A stretch of 64,000 bases of DNA from Salticus scenicus. Lineage: Eukaryota; Arthropoda; Arachnida; Araneae; Salticidae. The notes beneath the pieces are model-generated. The model was not told the DNA's origin. It ran no database searches and saw nothing but the letters and a program-made list of their open reading frames with translations. The stretch is taken from contig OZ005652.1 in assembly GCA_963930645.1 (NCBI GenBank), positions 318,802,244 through 318,866,243 of the forward strand. Direction: 5' to 3'. A program made the translations under genes and the position numbers. Below, in pieces: positions 1 to 12,121 of this stretch. Every line of letters starts with the position of its first letter. Position 1 is the first letter of the stretch.

Positions 1-455
1 TTGAAAGATTTTATTATTTATGAGCCACAAATAAATGAATAAATAAGTTTTTTTTTTTTTTTTTTTTTTTAATATAATTAAAATAAAATTCAGAAAAAAT
101 CGTTCTGAAGAAATTGTACAGTTTCAGTATTCAACCCCTTGGTGAAATTTGGAATTTTTCACCAAAGTAGCTTAGACGTTTCTCACCAGGACCTTTACTT
201 ACACAAACTGCGATAGACATTTTAACTCATTGCTAAAATGTCAACAAGAATTTAAAAGCCTCCTATATATAATACAAGCTATTTGTAATGTTTTGTATTA
301 AATGGGTTTATTTCATACATGGGATGTTCTTTCATTATTATTTTTTAAAAAACATTTATGATACTTAATCAACTATGTTATTGATCCGTAGGATTTTAAA
401 TTGTAAATTTAATGGTTCGTGAAATTTTAAAATGGGAATTTAGTGGTCCGTGAAG
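1..455. other. AT-rich non-genic DNA at the window start
   Basis: Contains a poly-T run at 49-70 and a small foldback around 135-185 (GGTGAAAT / TTTCACCA). Bases 385-455 probably belong to the hAT element whose right end is at 656. No coding frame. Confidence 0.5.
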
Positions 456-656
456 CAGGGTTGCCAAATTTGGCCTTTTTTTTATTCAATAGTCACCAAT
501 AATTTTGAGAATTGACATTTGATATACGTAATACACTATCAATCTTCGAAGTAATTAGTCAAACGTTACAAATAAAAATTATTGGTGACTATTGAATAAA
601 AAAAAAGGCCAAATTTGGCAACCCTGCCGTGAAGTCGAAAAGTTTGGCAACCGCTG
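385..656. mobile_element. hAT-like element remnant hosting MITE copy 1
   Basis: The right end reads TTTGGCAACCGCTG (643-656), matching inverted the CAGCGGTTGCCAA start at 10052. Repeated GGTTCGTGAA / GGTCCGTGAA blocks (414-455) lie inside it. MITE copy 1 is inserted in this remnant. The left end was not identified. Confidence 0.5.
456..626. mobile_element. hAT-type MITE, 171 bp (copy 1)
   Basis: Ends are inverted repeats CAGGGTTGCC ... GGCAACCCTG that continue inward through a T-run, an ATTCAATAGTCACCAATAAT block and its complement. Both sides carry the same 8 bases CCGTGAAG (448-455 and 627-634), the target duplication length of the hAT superfamily. The interior has no coding capacity, so it is a non-autonomous element. 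Relatives lie at 45012 and 48008. Confidence 0.9.
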
Positions 657-659
657 CTC

Positions 660-2200
660 TTTCAATACCGCACTGTCTTATCATAAACCACCGGGCACTT
701 TAAATTTTAGATGTTTTGCAAATATCTAAAAAAGTTCTTGATGAACATCGTCAAATTTCGGGTGAGTAAGCAACGTGTTATATACCACATAATTTAGCAA
801 AAGTTTTATACCGAAGGTTAAAAAAAAACTGGAATAAAACGGCTTGAATTTTCGAACATTTAGTAATTAACGGTTGTTTAAATAAATTTAAATGAGACAT
901 GACGTCGAATAAACGGAAGGGAAAAATTCGTAATAGGCGTTTGAATATTTCTCCCTAAATTGTATATTGTTTATAGAACCGTAACGCAACTAAATTCTTT
1001 TGCGCCTTCCTAAAAGAGCTGTAAATGATGAATTCGCAATATTAAATATTTATCTGCTTTTTCTTTATCTTTCTTTTTTCTCATAGGTGCCAAGTCTTCC
1101 GTTTTTCAAGGGAGACTTTAAACCGGAAAAACTTTATAGCTGTTTTCCACAATATTAATCGTCGAAAATATATATAACATATTCCATTTAAAAATACTGG
1201 TGTCAATTCTGATTTAAAAGTTTAAAATGTTGGCAGCTCTGATATCTATCTATATATATATGTGTGTGTTTTAAACAATTCAACATTGTGATGTAGAAAA
1301 CACATAAATTTTTCTATTTAACTTTAATTCAAATCAATTTTAACGCTATATATAAAAATTATCCCGTGCACTCAATATTAATCTTTAGTAACCGTCGAAT
1401 TCTTTCTCCATCAATAAAATAAAAAAAAAAAATAAGTGTAAAAAAAATCGCTCTGCAAACAAAATCTCATGATATCATTTCGTCTTATAAAAAATAACAC
1501 CTGGTTTAGTTAATTTTTATGTTCCTCCTAAATCATAGCCTAATCGCTAACGTAATTTTATTCAGTTAGTCAAAATTATCCTTGAACAGAATTAAATTAT
1601 CTCTCTTTTTTAAGCATCTATCGTTGTGGTTTCTCATTTCTCATGACTAAAGTTTGGCGAAATTGAAGGGTAATAAATATGGTAATTCTGCTTGTGTATT
1701 CAAAAATAATTAGCTTGATTAGAGTATAACGTATCTTAAAACCCATTATTTTTATGTGTTCTTGTTGGCAAAAAAATTAAATGCCAATATGTAATGATAA
1801 TTTGAATTTGACTTGAACTTGATCATGCTTTTGTGATCGCTCCTGTTTAGAACACCTACTAATGTAGGCTTTAAAAAATTTATATGTTAGGGGCACCTTC
1901 CCTTCTTATTTTATGCAGAAATTTCTATTTAAGAAAAAAAAAAGAAAAAAAAAAAAAAAAAACATTTGTACAGATTTTTGTGTCGATCTTATCGATTTGT
2001 AGTAGTTGCTTTTTTAACACCTCTGGGTAGAATCTTGGGTACTTTAATGGAAGAGAAGTGAATCAGATGTCTAGCGGCAACAGCGCAAGAAAAAGGAAAC
2101 TTTTCACTTATATGGAAATATGGTGACGTAAAAAGTATAATCCGAACTGTCAAAAGAAAAATTGCTATACCTGTACTGGAAATCTCCTCTACAAGCACTA
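660..2200. other. AT-rich DNA without a recognised gene
   Basis: Short TATA/TG simple repeats near 1245-1268 and A-runs near 1421-1447 and 1930-1962. A RUNX-type TGTGGTTT lies near 1626-1634. The reading frames on the minus strand at 1989-2301 are short and resemble no family. Confidence 0.5.
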
Positions 2201-2219
2201 CTAATGCGAATTTTAAATA

Positions 2220-2426
2220 GTTTGAGTCTGTAGATCTCGATGATAAAAATTCTACTTTGTATCCCGATAAGAAAAAAAAGTACTATAAGTTCATAACTCA
2301 TATAAATCTGAACAGCCGTTATGGTGGTAATCTGTATATAACATGCTTACCAATTTATATATTAATCGAAAGTGGAATTTAGACTAGCACACTTCAAACT
2401 ATTCAAGCCTATAATCCACTGTATAA

Positions 2427-2475
<49 letters not shown>

Positions 2476-2985
2476 TGTGTGTGTCCCCTTGCAAAAGAAT
2501 TATAATTCCTACACTCAGTAAAATCTACACAATTTGTGTGTTCACAAGATAATAACATGCTTAAAAACTTTTAACTAAATCGGATAATCCGTTTACACTG
2601 TTTCGAATTTCAAATAATTTCAGTCCGTTGGCCATCATGTTAAATATTGTTTTCTTTGCGCACCTGTAAAAAAAAAAAAAAAAAAAAAAAAAACTATAAG
2701 TCGTGCATTCATTAAAATCTATATAGCTTTTGCGAGGTGATCTATAGCGTACCTACCAATTTTTAGCTCAATCGAATAAGGTGTTTAGAGGCTATTGCAC
2801 TTCAAATATTTTGAGTCCACAGGCTATAATGAAAAAGAATTTTTGTCTACACAACTATGTAAAAAAACTGTAAATCATTCACTCATCAAAATCTGTGCAG
2901 TTCTTATGGTCTATAACTTTCGCAACAACTTTCATCTCAATGGAACAAAGCGTTTAAACATTACCGTGTTCACTCATACACATAC
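2220..2985. repeat. Degenerate tandem array, period roughly 200 bp
   Basis: Blocks reading 'acttcaaa ... tattc/tttgagtcc ... ctataat' recur near 2393, 2606 and 2803, each followed by 'tcagtaaaatctacacaa'-type and 'ctcaatcga'-type segments. About four units, differing mainly in homopolymer length (T-run 2431-2462 followed by (TG)n 2462-2484; A-run 2667-2693). Reading frames here are by-products. Confidence 0.6.
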
Positions 2986-3009
2986 ATACATACATCACCT
3001 TAAAAATAG

Positions 3010-3560
3010 CAAAAATGAATTAAGGAGACCTCAAAACATATAGATACACAAAAATATGATAGTCGAATTTTTCCATAATTACAATACTTTCCTTACATAC
3101 TGTGTGTTCGGAAAGCAAAAAGAGTCGCTTACTTGGTATCTCGGAGAAATTTCGGCATTTGCCTGTAAAACTGTTTTCCCTTTTCTAGTCGACTTTCAGG
3201 TGGGAAACCATCTTGACTTCAAACTTGATTTCATGCTGGAAGGGGGGGGGGGGGCGTTTTTAATATACGATATTGTAACACGTTAATAATCCATAGAATC
3301 CCATAATCGGATATATATCGACTCAAAATCGATAGCAAAGCTCAATATAACATTGGTCATAATTCGTATTATGGCAAAAATGATTAGAAATTAATTAATA
3401 GTTTAATATTCATGGTACTTTTTAGGATTTCTGAATATATAATACGAAAAAGAATTTTCAGGAGAACTCAAAACATACAGAAACTTCAAATATTTTCGAA
3501 TTTTTCCTTATTATAATAAATTCTTCACATAATGTATGTTCAGAAAGCTGAATTGAATGC
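3010..3560. repeat. Two direct copies of a ~110-bp segment of an interspersed family
   Basis: 3013-3123 and 3451-3555 share the order 'aggaga..ctcaaaacata.aga', a 'cgaatttttcc' block, and 'tgtgttcggaaagc'-like ends. The same order appears inverted near 63100-63210, so this is part of a dispersed family. A poly-G run (3241-3254) lies between the copies. Confidence 0.5.
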
Positions 3561-4263
3561 TTTGGGTCAACCTATTAAAAAAAAAAAAGCCTGAAATTAG
3601 TAAAAGCTGTAACACGTGATTATGAGGCCTTTTTTAATTATCTCTGTTTCTTTATATCTGAATAGCACTTATATTTAAGGGAGTATGAATGTTTCTTTAA
3701 ACATTTTCGAAATAAAATTGCCCTTTTTTTCCTTTAATTGTAGCAGTGTAATCAGTTTATAAATAAATTATTGAAATATAAACATTTTTACTAAGTAGTT
3801 CTTAACTGCGCATGCGTAAGCGCTAATAAAATTTCTTTTGGATATTTTTTTAGCAAAATGTATTGTGTTATTTATATGAAAATTCTAAGCAAATTTCATT
3901 GAAAATTAAAAATGCAATCGCCGATAGAATGAATGGACTAATAATAATAATGTGAAGCTCCCCATTGTAAATCAACTCTTTAAACATTTTTAAAATCTCC
4001 ATTTTTTTTTTTTTTCTGATTACAGTCTTTTTGTTAAAATACTGAAACACATCTTTTATCATTACCACCAAGCAAATTTTTGATTGCTCTATCACCCTTA
4101 AAATGAAATTTACTAAACAGGGAAATAGAAAAGAAAAAGAGAAGTAGGGCAATAATGGAAAATGTTAGAGGGCGGGAAAGGAACTGAAGTAAGATTCATT
4201 ATTCGTAATTTCATTGTTCAACTCTATTCCATCAATCAACCCATCCCATATTTTCAACTGTTA

Positions 4264-4294
4264 CATTTTTTTATTTATTTTATTTTATTTTATT

Positions 4295-4325
<31 letters not shown>

Positions 4326-4373
4326 TTTTTTATTTATTTATTTTTTTTTTTTTGAGAGAGAGAGAGAGAGAGA
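4264..4373. repeat. (TTTAT)n/(TTTA)n microsatellite followed by (GA)n
   Basis: A long TTTAT/TTTA tract runs into a T-run and then (GA)n at about 4353-4372. The open frames of 78-99 codons that cross it are artefacts of the repeat. Confidence 0.95.
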
Positions 4374-4849
4374 TAATAAAAGTCAACGTAAATGGTAAGT
4401 TGCTTTCTCTGATTATAAATATGATTAAAAATCAATATGAAGAAAGAAAAAAAAAAGGGGGGGGGTGGCGGAATGTAAGAAAGAAAGTGGGAATCAGCTG
4501 CTTCAAAATCTAATTTACAAAATCAAAAATCCTAACCAGCCGACAAATTTTTAATTTATTTTGCATCTGTTCGGGTAATATCAGTACTTACCTTGAAAGA
4601 AAAAGTTAATTTAGAACAAAAACAAAAAAGATTTTCAACCTCACTCTCAAATGCTAACAAACAATAACTCAGCCTGTTGCCTGAAATTCAACCTTAAAAT
4701 TCCACGAAGCGAGGAATAGAAATTCAGCTTCGCATTCCTGTTTTCTAAGAAGGAAAAAACTGTTTTAAATCAACCCATCACTCAAGCGGGTCCCCAGAAA
4801 AGCTTCCAGACGCTCTTTTCATCTAACTTTTTCCCAGGACCGAAAAGAA

Positions 4850-5086
4850 ATAAACCGCCTCCTAAGCGGAGGGCTGGCCGCCGCGGTACGACTTGGCCGC
4901 GTTGCGCGAACCCGCCCCCACGGCGGGCGGAGACAAGCGGCGCGCGAAGGCCGTCGTATGGCAGAGCGGGTGCCGCATCTATCGCCGCAACCACACCTGG
5001 GCGGTCGCCGCGTGGACGGAGGGCTGCCGCATTTGGCGAGCTATGGCGCGGAAAGAAATGTGGCTGACGTCACCCATATGACGTAA
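4850..5086. promoter_or_regulatory. Isolated GC-rich island with CRE-type sites
   Basis: A block of CpG-rich DNA in AT-rich surroundings. Its right edge holds a perfect CRE palindrome TGACGTCA (5065-5072), an E-box CATATG (5075-5080) and a CRE-like TGACGTAA (5079-5086). Two similar segments sit inside: GCCGCATCTATCG near 4972-4984 and GCCGCATTTGGCG near 5026-5038, each preceded by a GTATGG/GCGTGG..GAG context. Frames on both strands are open (60-70 codons) but unrecognised, as expected for GC-rich DNA. It may be a promoter or an untranslated first exon, perhaps for the RUNX gene 10 kb downstream; the link is inference. Confidence 0.45.
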
Positions 5087-5099
5087 TAGAGAAGGAAAA

Positions 5100-8000
5100 T
5101 AAAGTTGGGAGAACTTTTTGCCAGGTTTAAAAGGCATCGCTGTATTTATTAACTGATGCATAAATGCATTCGCGTTTTCAGTAAAAAGTGTTTAAGGTTA
5201 CTTCGATATATATACATAAAATTACAAAAAGATAATCATTAGAAATACAATATTAGTGGAATATTATTGTGTATTTAAAGAGTTTACAGAAGGATAAAAG
5301 GAAGTTCATTTCGACGGAGAAAACTGCTTTAGAAGTAGTTCTCATTTCATATAAAATGTAGAATACTTGCGAAACTTCTATAAATTTTTTACTTACAACC
5401 ATGATGAACATATATTTTCATGAAATGTATTTAATCATTAATTAATATTTTTATTTTCATTGTGTAATTAAAAGGGAATATATATATATATATATATAGC
5501 ATATATATAGCCTGCGTATATTTTGAAATTTTATCTAGTCTTTATGAAAGTAAAAAAATTCCATTAGCAATTTTTATTATATCAACTACCTGAATCACAA
5601 AAATTACTATATGTTAAATACTAAATGTTAAAAATTTAATACTAAATGTTAAAACTTACGCAGTATATGTAAAGCAATATTAACAAATATCGAAAATAAT
5701 TTTCAGATACTATTATTTCTTTCGCGTTATTTATTTAATTATTTGCTTGTTTGTTTGTTTGTTTATTGCTAAAATGTTTCATATAAAGCCTCGAGTCATA
5801 TTATTAACTTATCCCTTCTGCTTATGCTTTTATCCAATTTCTTTATCCTTTTATTTATTACTTGCAACGAAAGAGATTTTTGATTATCTAGCATTTTAAA
5901 ACTCCTTGATGTTTTCCAGTATTGTTTCTATTTTATAGGGAAGATTTGCTTTTAAATTAGACTAAACATGTTTAAATTATATATATTGGTAATAAATTAG
6001 GAAATGGTTTCAATTTAAAAATCCCTGAATTATGTAATACGTACACTTTAAATGTTACATTGTTCATAATTTGTTCTTTCTTTTAACTTCAACTCATGTT
6101 TAAAACTAAAGGTAATAAATAATTTTAAAAATCTAGGTATTAAAAGTTCTGTTCCTATTAAATTACGCTTAACATATTTCCTAATATAGTTTTTCAAAAA
6201 TTTTCCTCATGGGCTAACACTTTTGGCAAGAACGTCAGATAAAATGACTAATTTCTTCTTTTAATCATTGTACTTTAAATTCATAAACGCGAATGACTTT
6301 TCGTGAATAAAACTGAATAGCATTATTTATTCGATTAAAGCAAACCAGTGATGTTATTCTGTGTTCGTTTTCATTAAATACTTTTTCATTTGTTGCATTA
6401 CATCTTCGATATTTTGTACCACCTGTTGGTAACTGATAACTTACGATTTTCATGATGAGCTTATTTAATGAAATATCTAGGGATTTTTCTGTTCAAAAGT
6501 AGTTAAAACAGCACTAAAATATTCATTAGATATTTAATAGGTACAGGATCGGACAAATAAATAGATTCAGAGTAAAGAACTATAAAGTGTGGCCATAGTA
6601 TAAATTATCAACATATTGCTTCAAAATTAGATGGTATGCTAGAAAAGCCCAAATGGAAGTAAGAAATTTTTTATTATAATAAAATATTTAATTGCCCATA
6701 CCATATCGTTAAGAGGCAGTGACATCCTGTTGTGTGAAAATGTTTCTCTTGCTAGGGTGGGATGAAAATAACTGCTTGAAAAATATTTTCAACTACGTCA
6801 AATAACTCTATCAAACAAAATTTCAAGTTACCAAATAAGATCAGCAGATCCCGATGAGGCCAGTGTGATGCCTGAGTTCTAATGAAATTTTGTTTTCCCC
6901 TCCTTTCCTTAGCCCACCTATAAAATCAGAAAAATAAATTGCAAGATTGCAAATCTACAGTAATTTTCACATTGAAAAATTACTAATAATAAGTAAATAA
7001 TTAAATAAATATACATAATGAAATTTTAATTCTTCTAAAATTCTGATGCCCGGCACCAGAATTTTCTAATGTCCAGCAGGTTCAAACAGCCTTGAAAGTC
7101 GGTTTAAAAATGGTGAACCTACCTTCTCTTCACTCCAATTCGATGAACCTCTTCACGTACTGAGTGATATTTGTCACAAAAATAATGACAAATCAATAAG
7201 AAATTAGTTGTAAGGATCGAACATAATGTCATTCAATTAAAAAACTAAGCATCTTTGAGATTTTTAGTTTTTTAATTTCAACATGAGTATAGAATTAATT
7301 CTACCTATAGCAATGAAAAAGTGAAAGGTGATACAAGTACAAAATAAACAACAATACAATCATATATGATCATAATAGCATTGGATTTAATGAAAAATTC
7401 GTAAAGGGAATAAGAGCAGGTATTTTTATACCGGATTTACAAATTCTTCCTCCCAGATTTTACTCTTCCGTTTTTTTATTCATTGATAGTCTTAGAAGTT
7501 GATTCCCCTTGCTCCACGAAAAGGAAAACTCCTTTTTTGTAAAAAAAAAAGAAAAAAAAGGGGGGGGGATGGGCTCAATTCTTCATCAATTTAATTAAAT
7601 GAGGCTTATTTCAAAATCAAACCAATCTTTCTCTCCATTTAAACATTCTGCCATACATGGATTCAATTTTCATCAATATTTACTAAGCCTGAAAATTGAA
7701 ATCGTAATTTACTCGCCAGTGGCCGGTAGATCCTTTAAGTTTATTACAAACTTTTCAACTGATTCCTGAAGTAAATAATTTTTTCTGCCGACTTTTTCGA
7801 AGATTTTTTTTCTTTTTTTTTTTTTTTTTTTATCATCCTATTTTTGTGAAGGATCCATTTTAAGTTAGACAGTTTTTGTGGCGTGTCAGTTTTAAATTCG
7901 CGATTTTTTGTTAAGGGTCATTTTAAGGTCATAGACTTATGTGATAGGTACAAGCCTTCCCCCTCCTTTTTTTTTTCTGCCTATTTAGGAAATGCGGGAT

Positions 8001-8462
8001 AATTTAATTTTGAGGATGCTTGACTTTATTTACATTCAGTTAACTAAGGAAACAGATATTTTATTTTTTCTCCATCAATATTAGGAATACGCAAATATTT
8101 CTTCCCTAATAGACAAAACTCGCGTTTTTATTGAAAAACTAATTCCAGAAATATGTGATTGGTTCCCCTCAAATTAACAAAATTCGAGTTTTTGCTTTTT
8201 AATTTCCGGAATATGCTATAATTTTGTAGTTGGTTCCGAAAACGCGTGATCATTTCGTCACGATTTGATTTTTAAATTACGAAATACGCAATTTTAACAT
8301 GGTTAATCAATGAAACTTATGAAGATCACGAGAGATTAAAGTGACGAGTTAAATTTTATAAACCACACATTTTTGTTTAGTCGCCATGTGGTGAGTGGAG
8401 AATCGATACTTTAAGGTTGAATAGGATTAACGTTGCACTACAGCTATGCAGTGGGCAATACG
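5100..8462. other. AT-rich non-genic stretch
   Basis: Holds (TA)n at 5480-5500, GTTT repeats at 5745-5766, an A/G-run (7541-7569) and T-runs (7803-7832). Repeated 'aattccggaaatacg/atatg'-like phrases occur at 8080-8290 (for example near 8085, 8148, 8210 and 8275), suggesting an old short-period duplication. No recognisable protein. Confidence 0.45.
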
Positions 8463-8692
8463 CAGTCGGCAATAAAATTATTCGAGCGATAGCAAAAATT
8501 CCTATTTAAAAAAATACATTTAGTACTGTTTTGTTAAATAAATCCATGGCGAATCATGGTCTTAGTCAGTCTAATAAAGGATTTATTTAACAAAATACAT
8601 TTTGACAAGGATTTATTTAACAAAACAGTATTAACTCTACTTTTTTTATATAGGAATTTTTGCTAGCGTTTTAATAATTTTGCTGCCGACTG
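8463..8692. mobile_element. Short TIR element (MITE-like), 230 bp
   Basis: Ends CAGTCGGCA ... TGCCGACTG continue inward as 'ataaaattatt' / 'aataatttt' and 'gcaaaaattcctat' / 'ataggaatttttgc', giving about 45-bp arms. The interior has further inverted and direct copies of ACTGTTTTGTTAAATAAATCC. No clear target duplication, so the superfamily is not assigned. CAGT ends are compatible with hAT or CACTA types. Confidence 0.75.
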
Positions 8693-8850
8693 TAGGTGAT
8701 CCCATCCCTAGAATGAATCCTGTCCATGATTGGGATCTCAGGGTTTCATGGAATGGGATTTATAGATGATAAATCCCATCTATGAATTACCATCCCTAGG
8801 AATGATCTTTAGGGATGATCAAAAGCATATCATCCCAATTTTGATCCTAT
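8693..8850. repeat. Cluster of GGGAT/ATCCC motifs with a perfect hairpin
   Basis: At least eight GGGAT or ATCCC words in about 150 bp, including the hairpin GGGATTTAT-AGATG-ATAAATCCC (8755-8777) and several CATCCCTA/TAGGGATG pairs. It abuts the TIR element at 8692. It could be a foldback element or a protein-binding cluster. Confidence 0.5.
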
Positions 8851-10051
8851 ACGAAGAGGATAACTCCCTTACTTCTGGTCTACTTCCAACGATCGATCAT
8901 TAATTGTTAATACTGTTGAACTAGTGTCCGTAAGAACCTGATCTGTTGCGCTACCAATTAAGTGAAGCAATTTGATGCTATCATGTGATTCCCCCCCCTC
9001 AAAAAATAAATAAATAAATAAATAAAAATCTAAGATATTTTCGCACCGTTACGACATTTAAAAAAAAAAAAAAAAAACTTAATGACTATGGATAAAACTA
9101 CGACAACTTGTACTTTTTTAAACTTTATTATATATATTATGATATAAACTGCTTAAATTATTAATTCAAATCCCTTTGTCTGAAACTTAATATTGTATCT
9201 CTTCTTCCATTTCAAATAGTTTATTATTTATTTCTCATAACAATTTGTATAAAAGATCTGTATTAATATGAGCATCGCCATTAACAATTTCAGTATTATT
9301 TTTTAACAAATTTCTGTATTAATATTAAATCAATATAAAATTTTAAATGACTTTCGAATACTATGAAATCAAACTTTAAAAATTAATTTCCTTTTCCTCA
9401 GTCAACTAGGTCACATGTTTTCCCATAAACATATAAAAATTATTGCAGTATAGTTAAACTTTTCATAGTATGTATTTATTGGATAAAACCGAAAAAAAAA
9501 ATACTTTACACCAATCATTTTAATGTTTGAAAAGTGATGTGTGACTGCGAAGAGAGATTTTTTTTTTCTCCCTGAAAGGACCACTTACTTATACAGTAAT
9601 CTAAATTGTAAATCCGGTGCGAATTACCTCCACTAATTATACTCAAGATGTGTACAAAGCATTTTTATGAATGAAAAACATTTTTCTTACTAAGTTGTAT
9701 TATTCCAATCAATTTATTATTTTCAGTCTTGCATTATGAAGTAAAATGAAGAAGTTAGCACATCAAATTAATTACACTTCTCGGATATGATTTGGCAAAT
9801 AGGTTTTCTTTTACAAAACTTGCAAAATAATCACATATCTTACTAATATTAAATGTACCACACTACAACACACTCTACGCTACTAAACATTCTTTTAACA
9901 CATGTAAGAATGAGAAGAAATTCAACATTTTTTGCTTGAATTATACATTGGGCATCATTTTACGTTTATTAAACCAATGTCTGTGTTATTTTCGTTATCT
10001 TTCTTCATTGCAATATATCATAATATTCTATTAGTGTGTTTTCTACTAATT

Positions 10052-10135
10052 CAGCGGTTGCCAACCGATGGTCCGTGGACTCCTAGTCGTTCACGAGAAA
10101 ATTTCGGTGATCCGCAGAAATATCTGCACATTATT
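10052..10135 (+). mobile_element. hAT element end, truncated
   Basis: Begins CAGCGGTTGCCAACC and continues GGTCCGTGGACTCC, the familiar form of hAT termini, and matches the inverted end at 643-656. It breaks into an (ATTT)n tract at about 10130. The frame at 9932-10195 crosses it and is not a gene. Confidence 0.5.
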
Positions 10136-10467
10136 TATTTATTTATTTATTTTAATCCATTACGTTGGTTAAATTACGTTGGTTCTTCATTCTGAATTAC
10201 TCATAAAACAGCTTTTATTTAAGAAAACTCCATCCTAAAAATTGTGTATTTGTGTTTTAACAACATCAAATATAATGGATTTTCATAATTATTAACAGAA
10301 ATAAGACAAATTTCTCAAAGTAAAACAAATTGTGAATGAAAAAGGAAGTCTAACCTATGCATATCTTCTACAAATATGTCATTAGAATATTCTTCAGTTT
10401 TATCTATGTAGTTTAATTCGGAAAATAACTAAAAAAGTACATTTTTTTAAAATAAGTAATTTAACTT

Positions 10468-10984
10468 ACTATCTTCATAGAGAAAAAAAATAGCAATTTT
10501 CAGAAATTTCAGGGAACATTAACGTATTTTAGTAATTTTTTTAAATACAAAATAAATACATAAATAAATAAAAATCTTAATTTATCTTATTAAAAAAAAA
10601 AATAGGATAATTTTAAGAATCAATTTAATTATTTTTGAGGTAATTAGAAGTATAATTGTTAAAACTGATATAATTACACGTAATTTCTATTTCAAATTGC
10701 TTTCCTAACTTTTTTTTTTTCTTTTTTGAATTTAGATCGAAGTTAAATGAAATTTCACCCATTTTACTGTATTTATATTAAATTTAAATATCAAATTTTA
10801 TTTTCCCCATGCATTACTTGGGAAAAAAATAAAAGAAATAAATAAATAAAACCTTTTTGAATTAAAGCAGTTTATATAATGCTAGATATTTCTTTTGCCT
10901 GTACATCTGTTTTACAGCAAAGAAAGTTACTGTACAGGAAAATATTAAAATCTCCTTACCATTCAATCTCTTTTTCAAATTATG

Positions 10985-11017
<33 letters not shown>

Positions 11018-12090
11018 CTCTCCTTTTTTTTTTTTTTTAAGCAAAAAGTATATTTTAAGCTCAACTTAATCTTTATTTAACATAACATAGAGAAAAAGAA
11101 AGTATTTTGCAGAAATTTTGATACCTTTTCACGGAATATTGAAAAGTGTTTTAGTGTAATTTATCGTATTTTAGTAATTTGTTAAATGCAAAATTATTAT
11201 AACAAAATTATTTCATTATACAGTAATTATACGTATTTTAGTAATTTGTTAAATTTAAAAGAAAAAAAAAAGAAAGAAAAAAGAAAAAAAAATTATTTAT
11301 TTTATAGGGAAAAAAAAAAAAAAAAAAAAAAAAAACTCAGCAGAGTGATTTTAAGAATAAATTTCATTATTTTTGATCCAATTAGAATTTAATTGTTAAA
11401 ACGCATAAAATTACGTATGATTTCTATTTCAAATTGTTATTTTTCCTTTTTTTTTTTTTTTTTTTATCGAATTTAGATCGAAGTTGAATGAAATTTCACC
11501 CATTTTACTATACTTGTATTAAATTTAAATATCGAATTTAATCTTCCAATGTATTAATTGGGAAAAAAAAGAAAGAAAGAAAGAAAGAAAAAGAAAGAGA
11601 GGATTAAATGAAACCACCTTTTCGAAGTACAGCAGTTTGTTTAATGCAAGATATTTCTTTTGCCTGTACATCTGTTTTACTGTAAAGAAAGTTAGTGTAC
11701 AGGAAAATATTAAAATTTCCGTTTCATTCAATTTCTTTTTCAAATTACGCTTTATTATTATTTTTTTTATTTTTTTTTTTTTATTTTTTTTTTTTACAAA
11801 ATTATGTTTTTAGATTTAAAATAACTTAGAGAGAAAAAAAATAGTATTTTAGAGAAATTTTCATATATTTTCAAGTAATATTAACGTGTTTTAGTAATTT
11901 TTTTAAATACAAAATAAATAAATAAATAATTTATTTTATAGAAAAAAAACTTAATAGGATGATTTAAAAAAGAAATTTAATTATTTTTAATGCAATTAGA
12001 AGTATAATTGTTAAAATACATAAAATTACATGTAATTTCTATGTCAAATTGTTCTATTTCCTTCTTCTTCTTCTTCTTTTTCTTTTTCTT

Positions 12091-12121
<31 letters not shown>

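Noticed and set aside
4162..4513. Two overlapping 78- and 99-codon frames
   Set aside because: Produced by TTTAT/TTTA and GA simple repeats.
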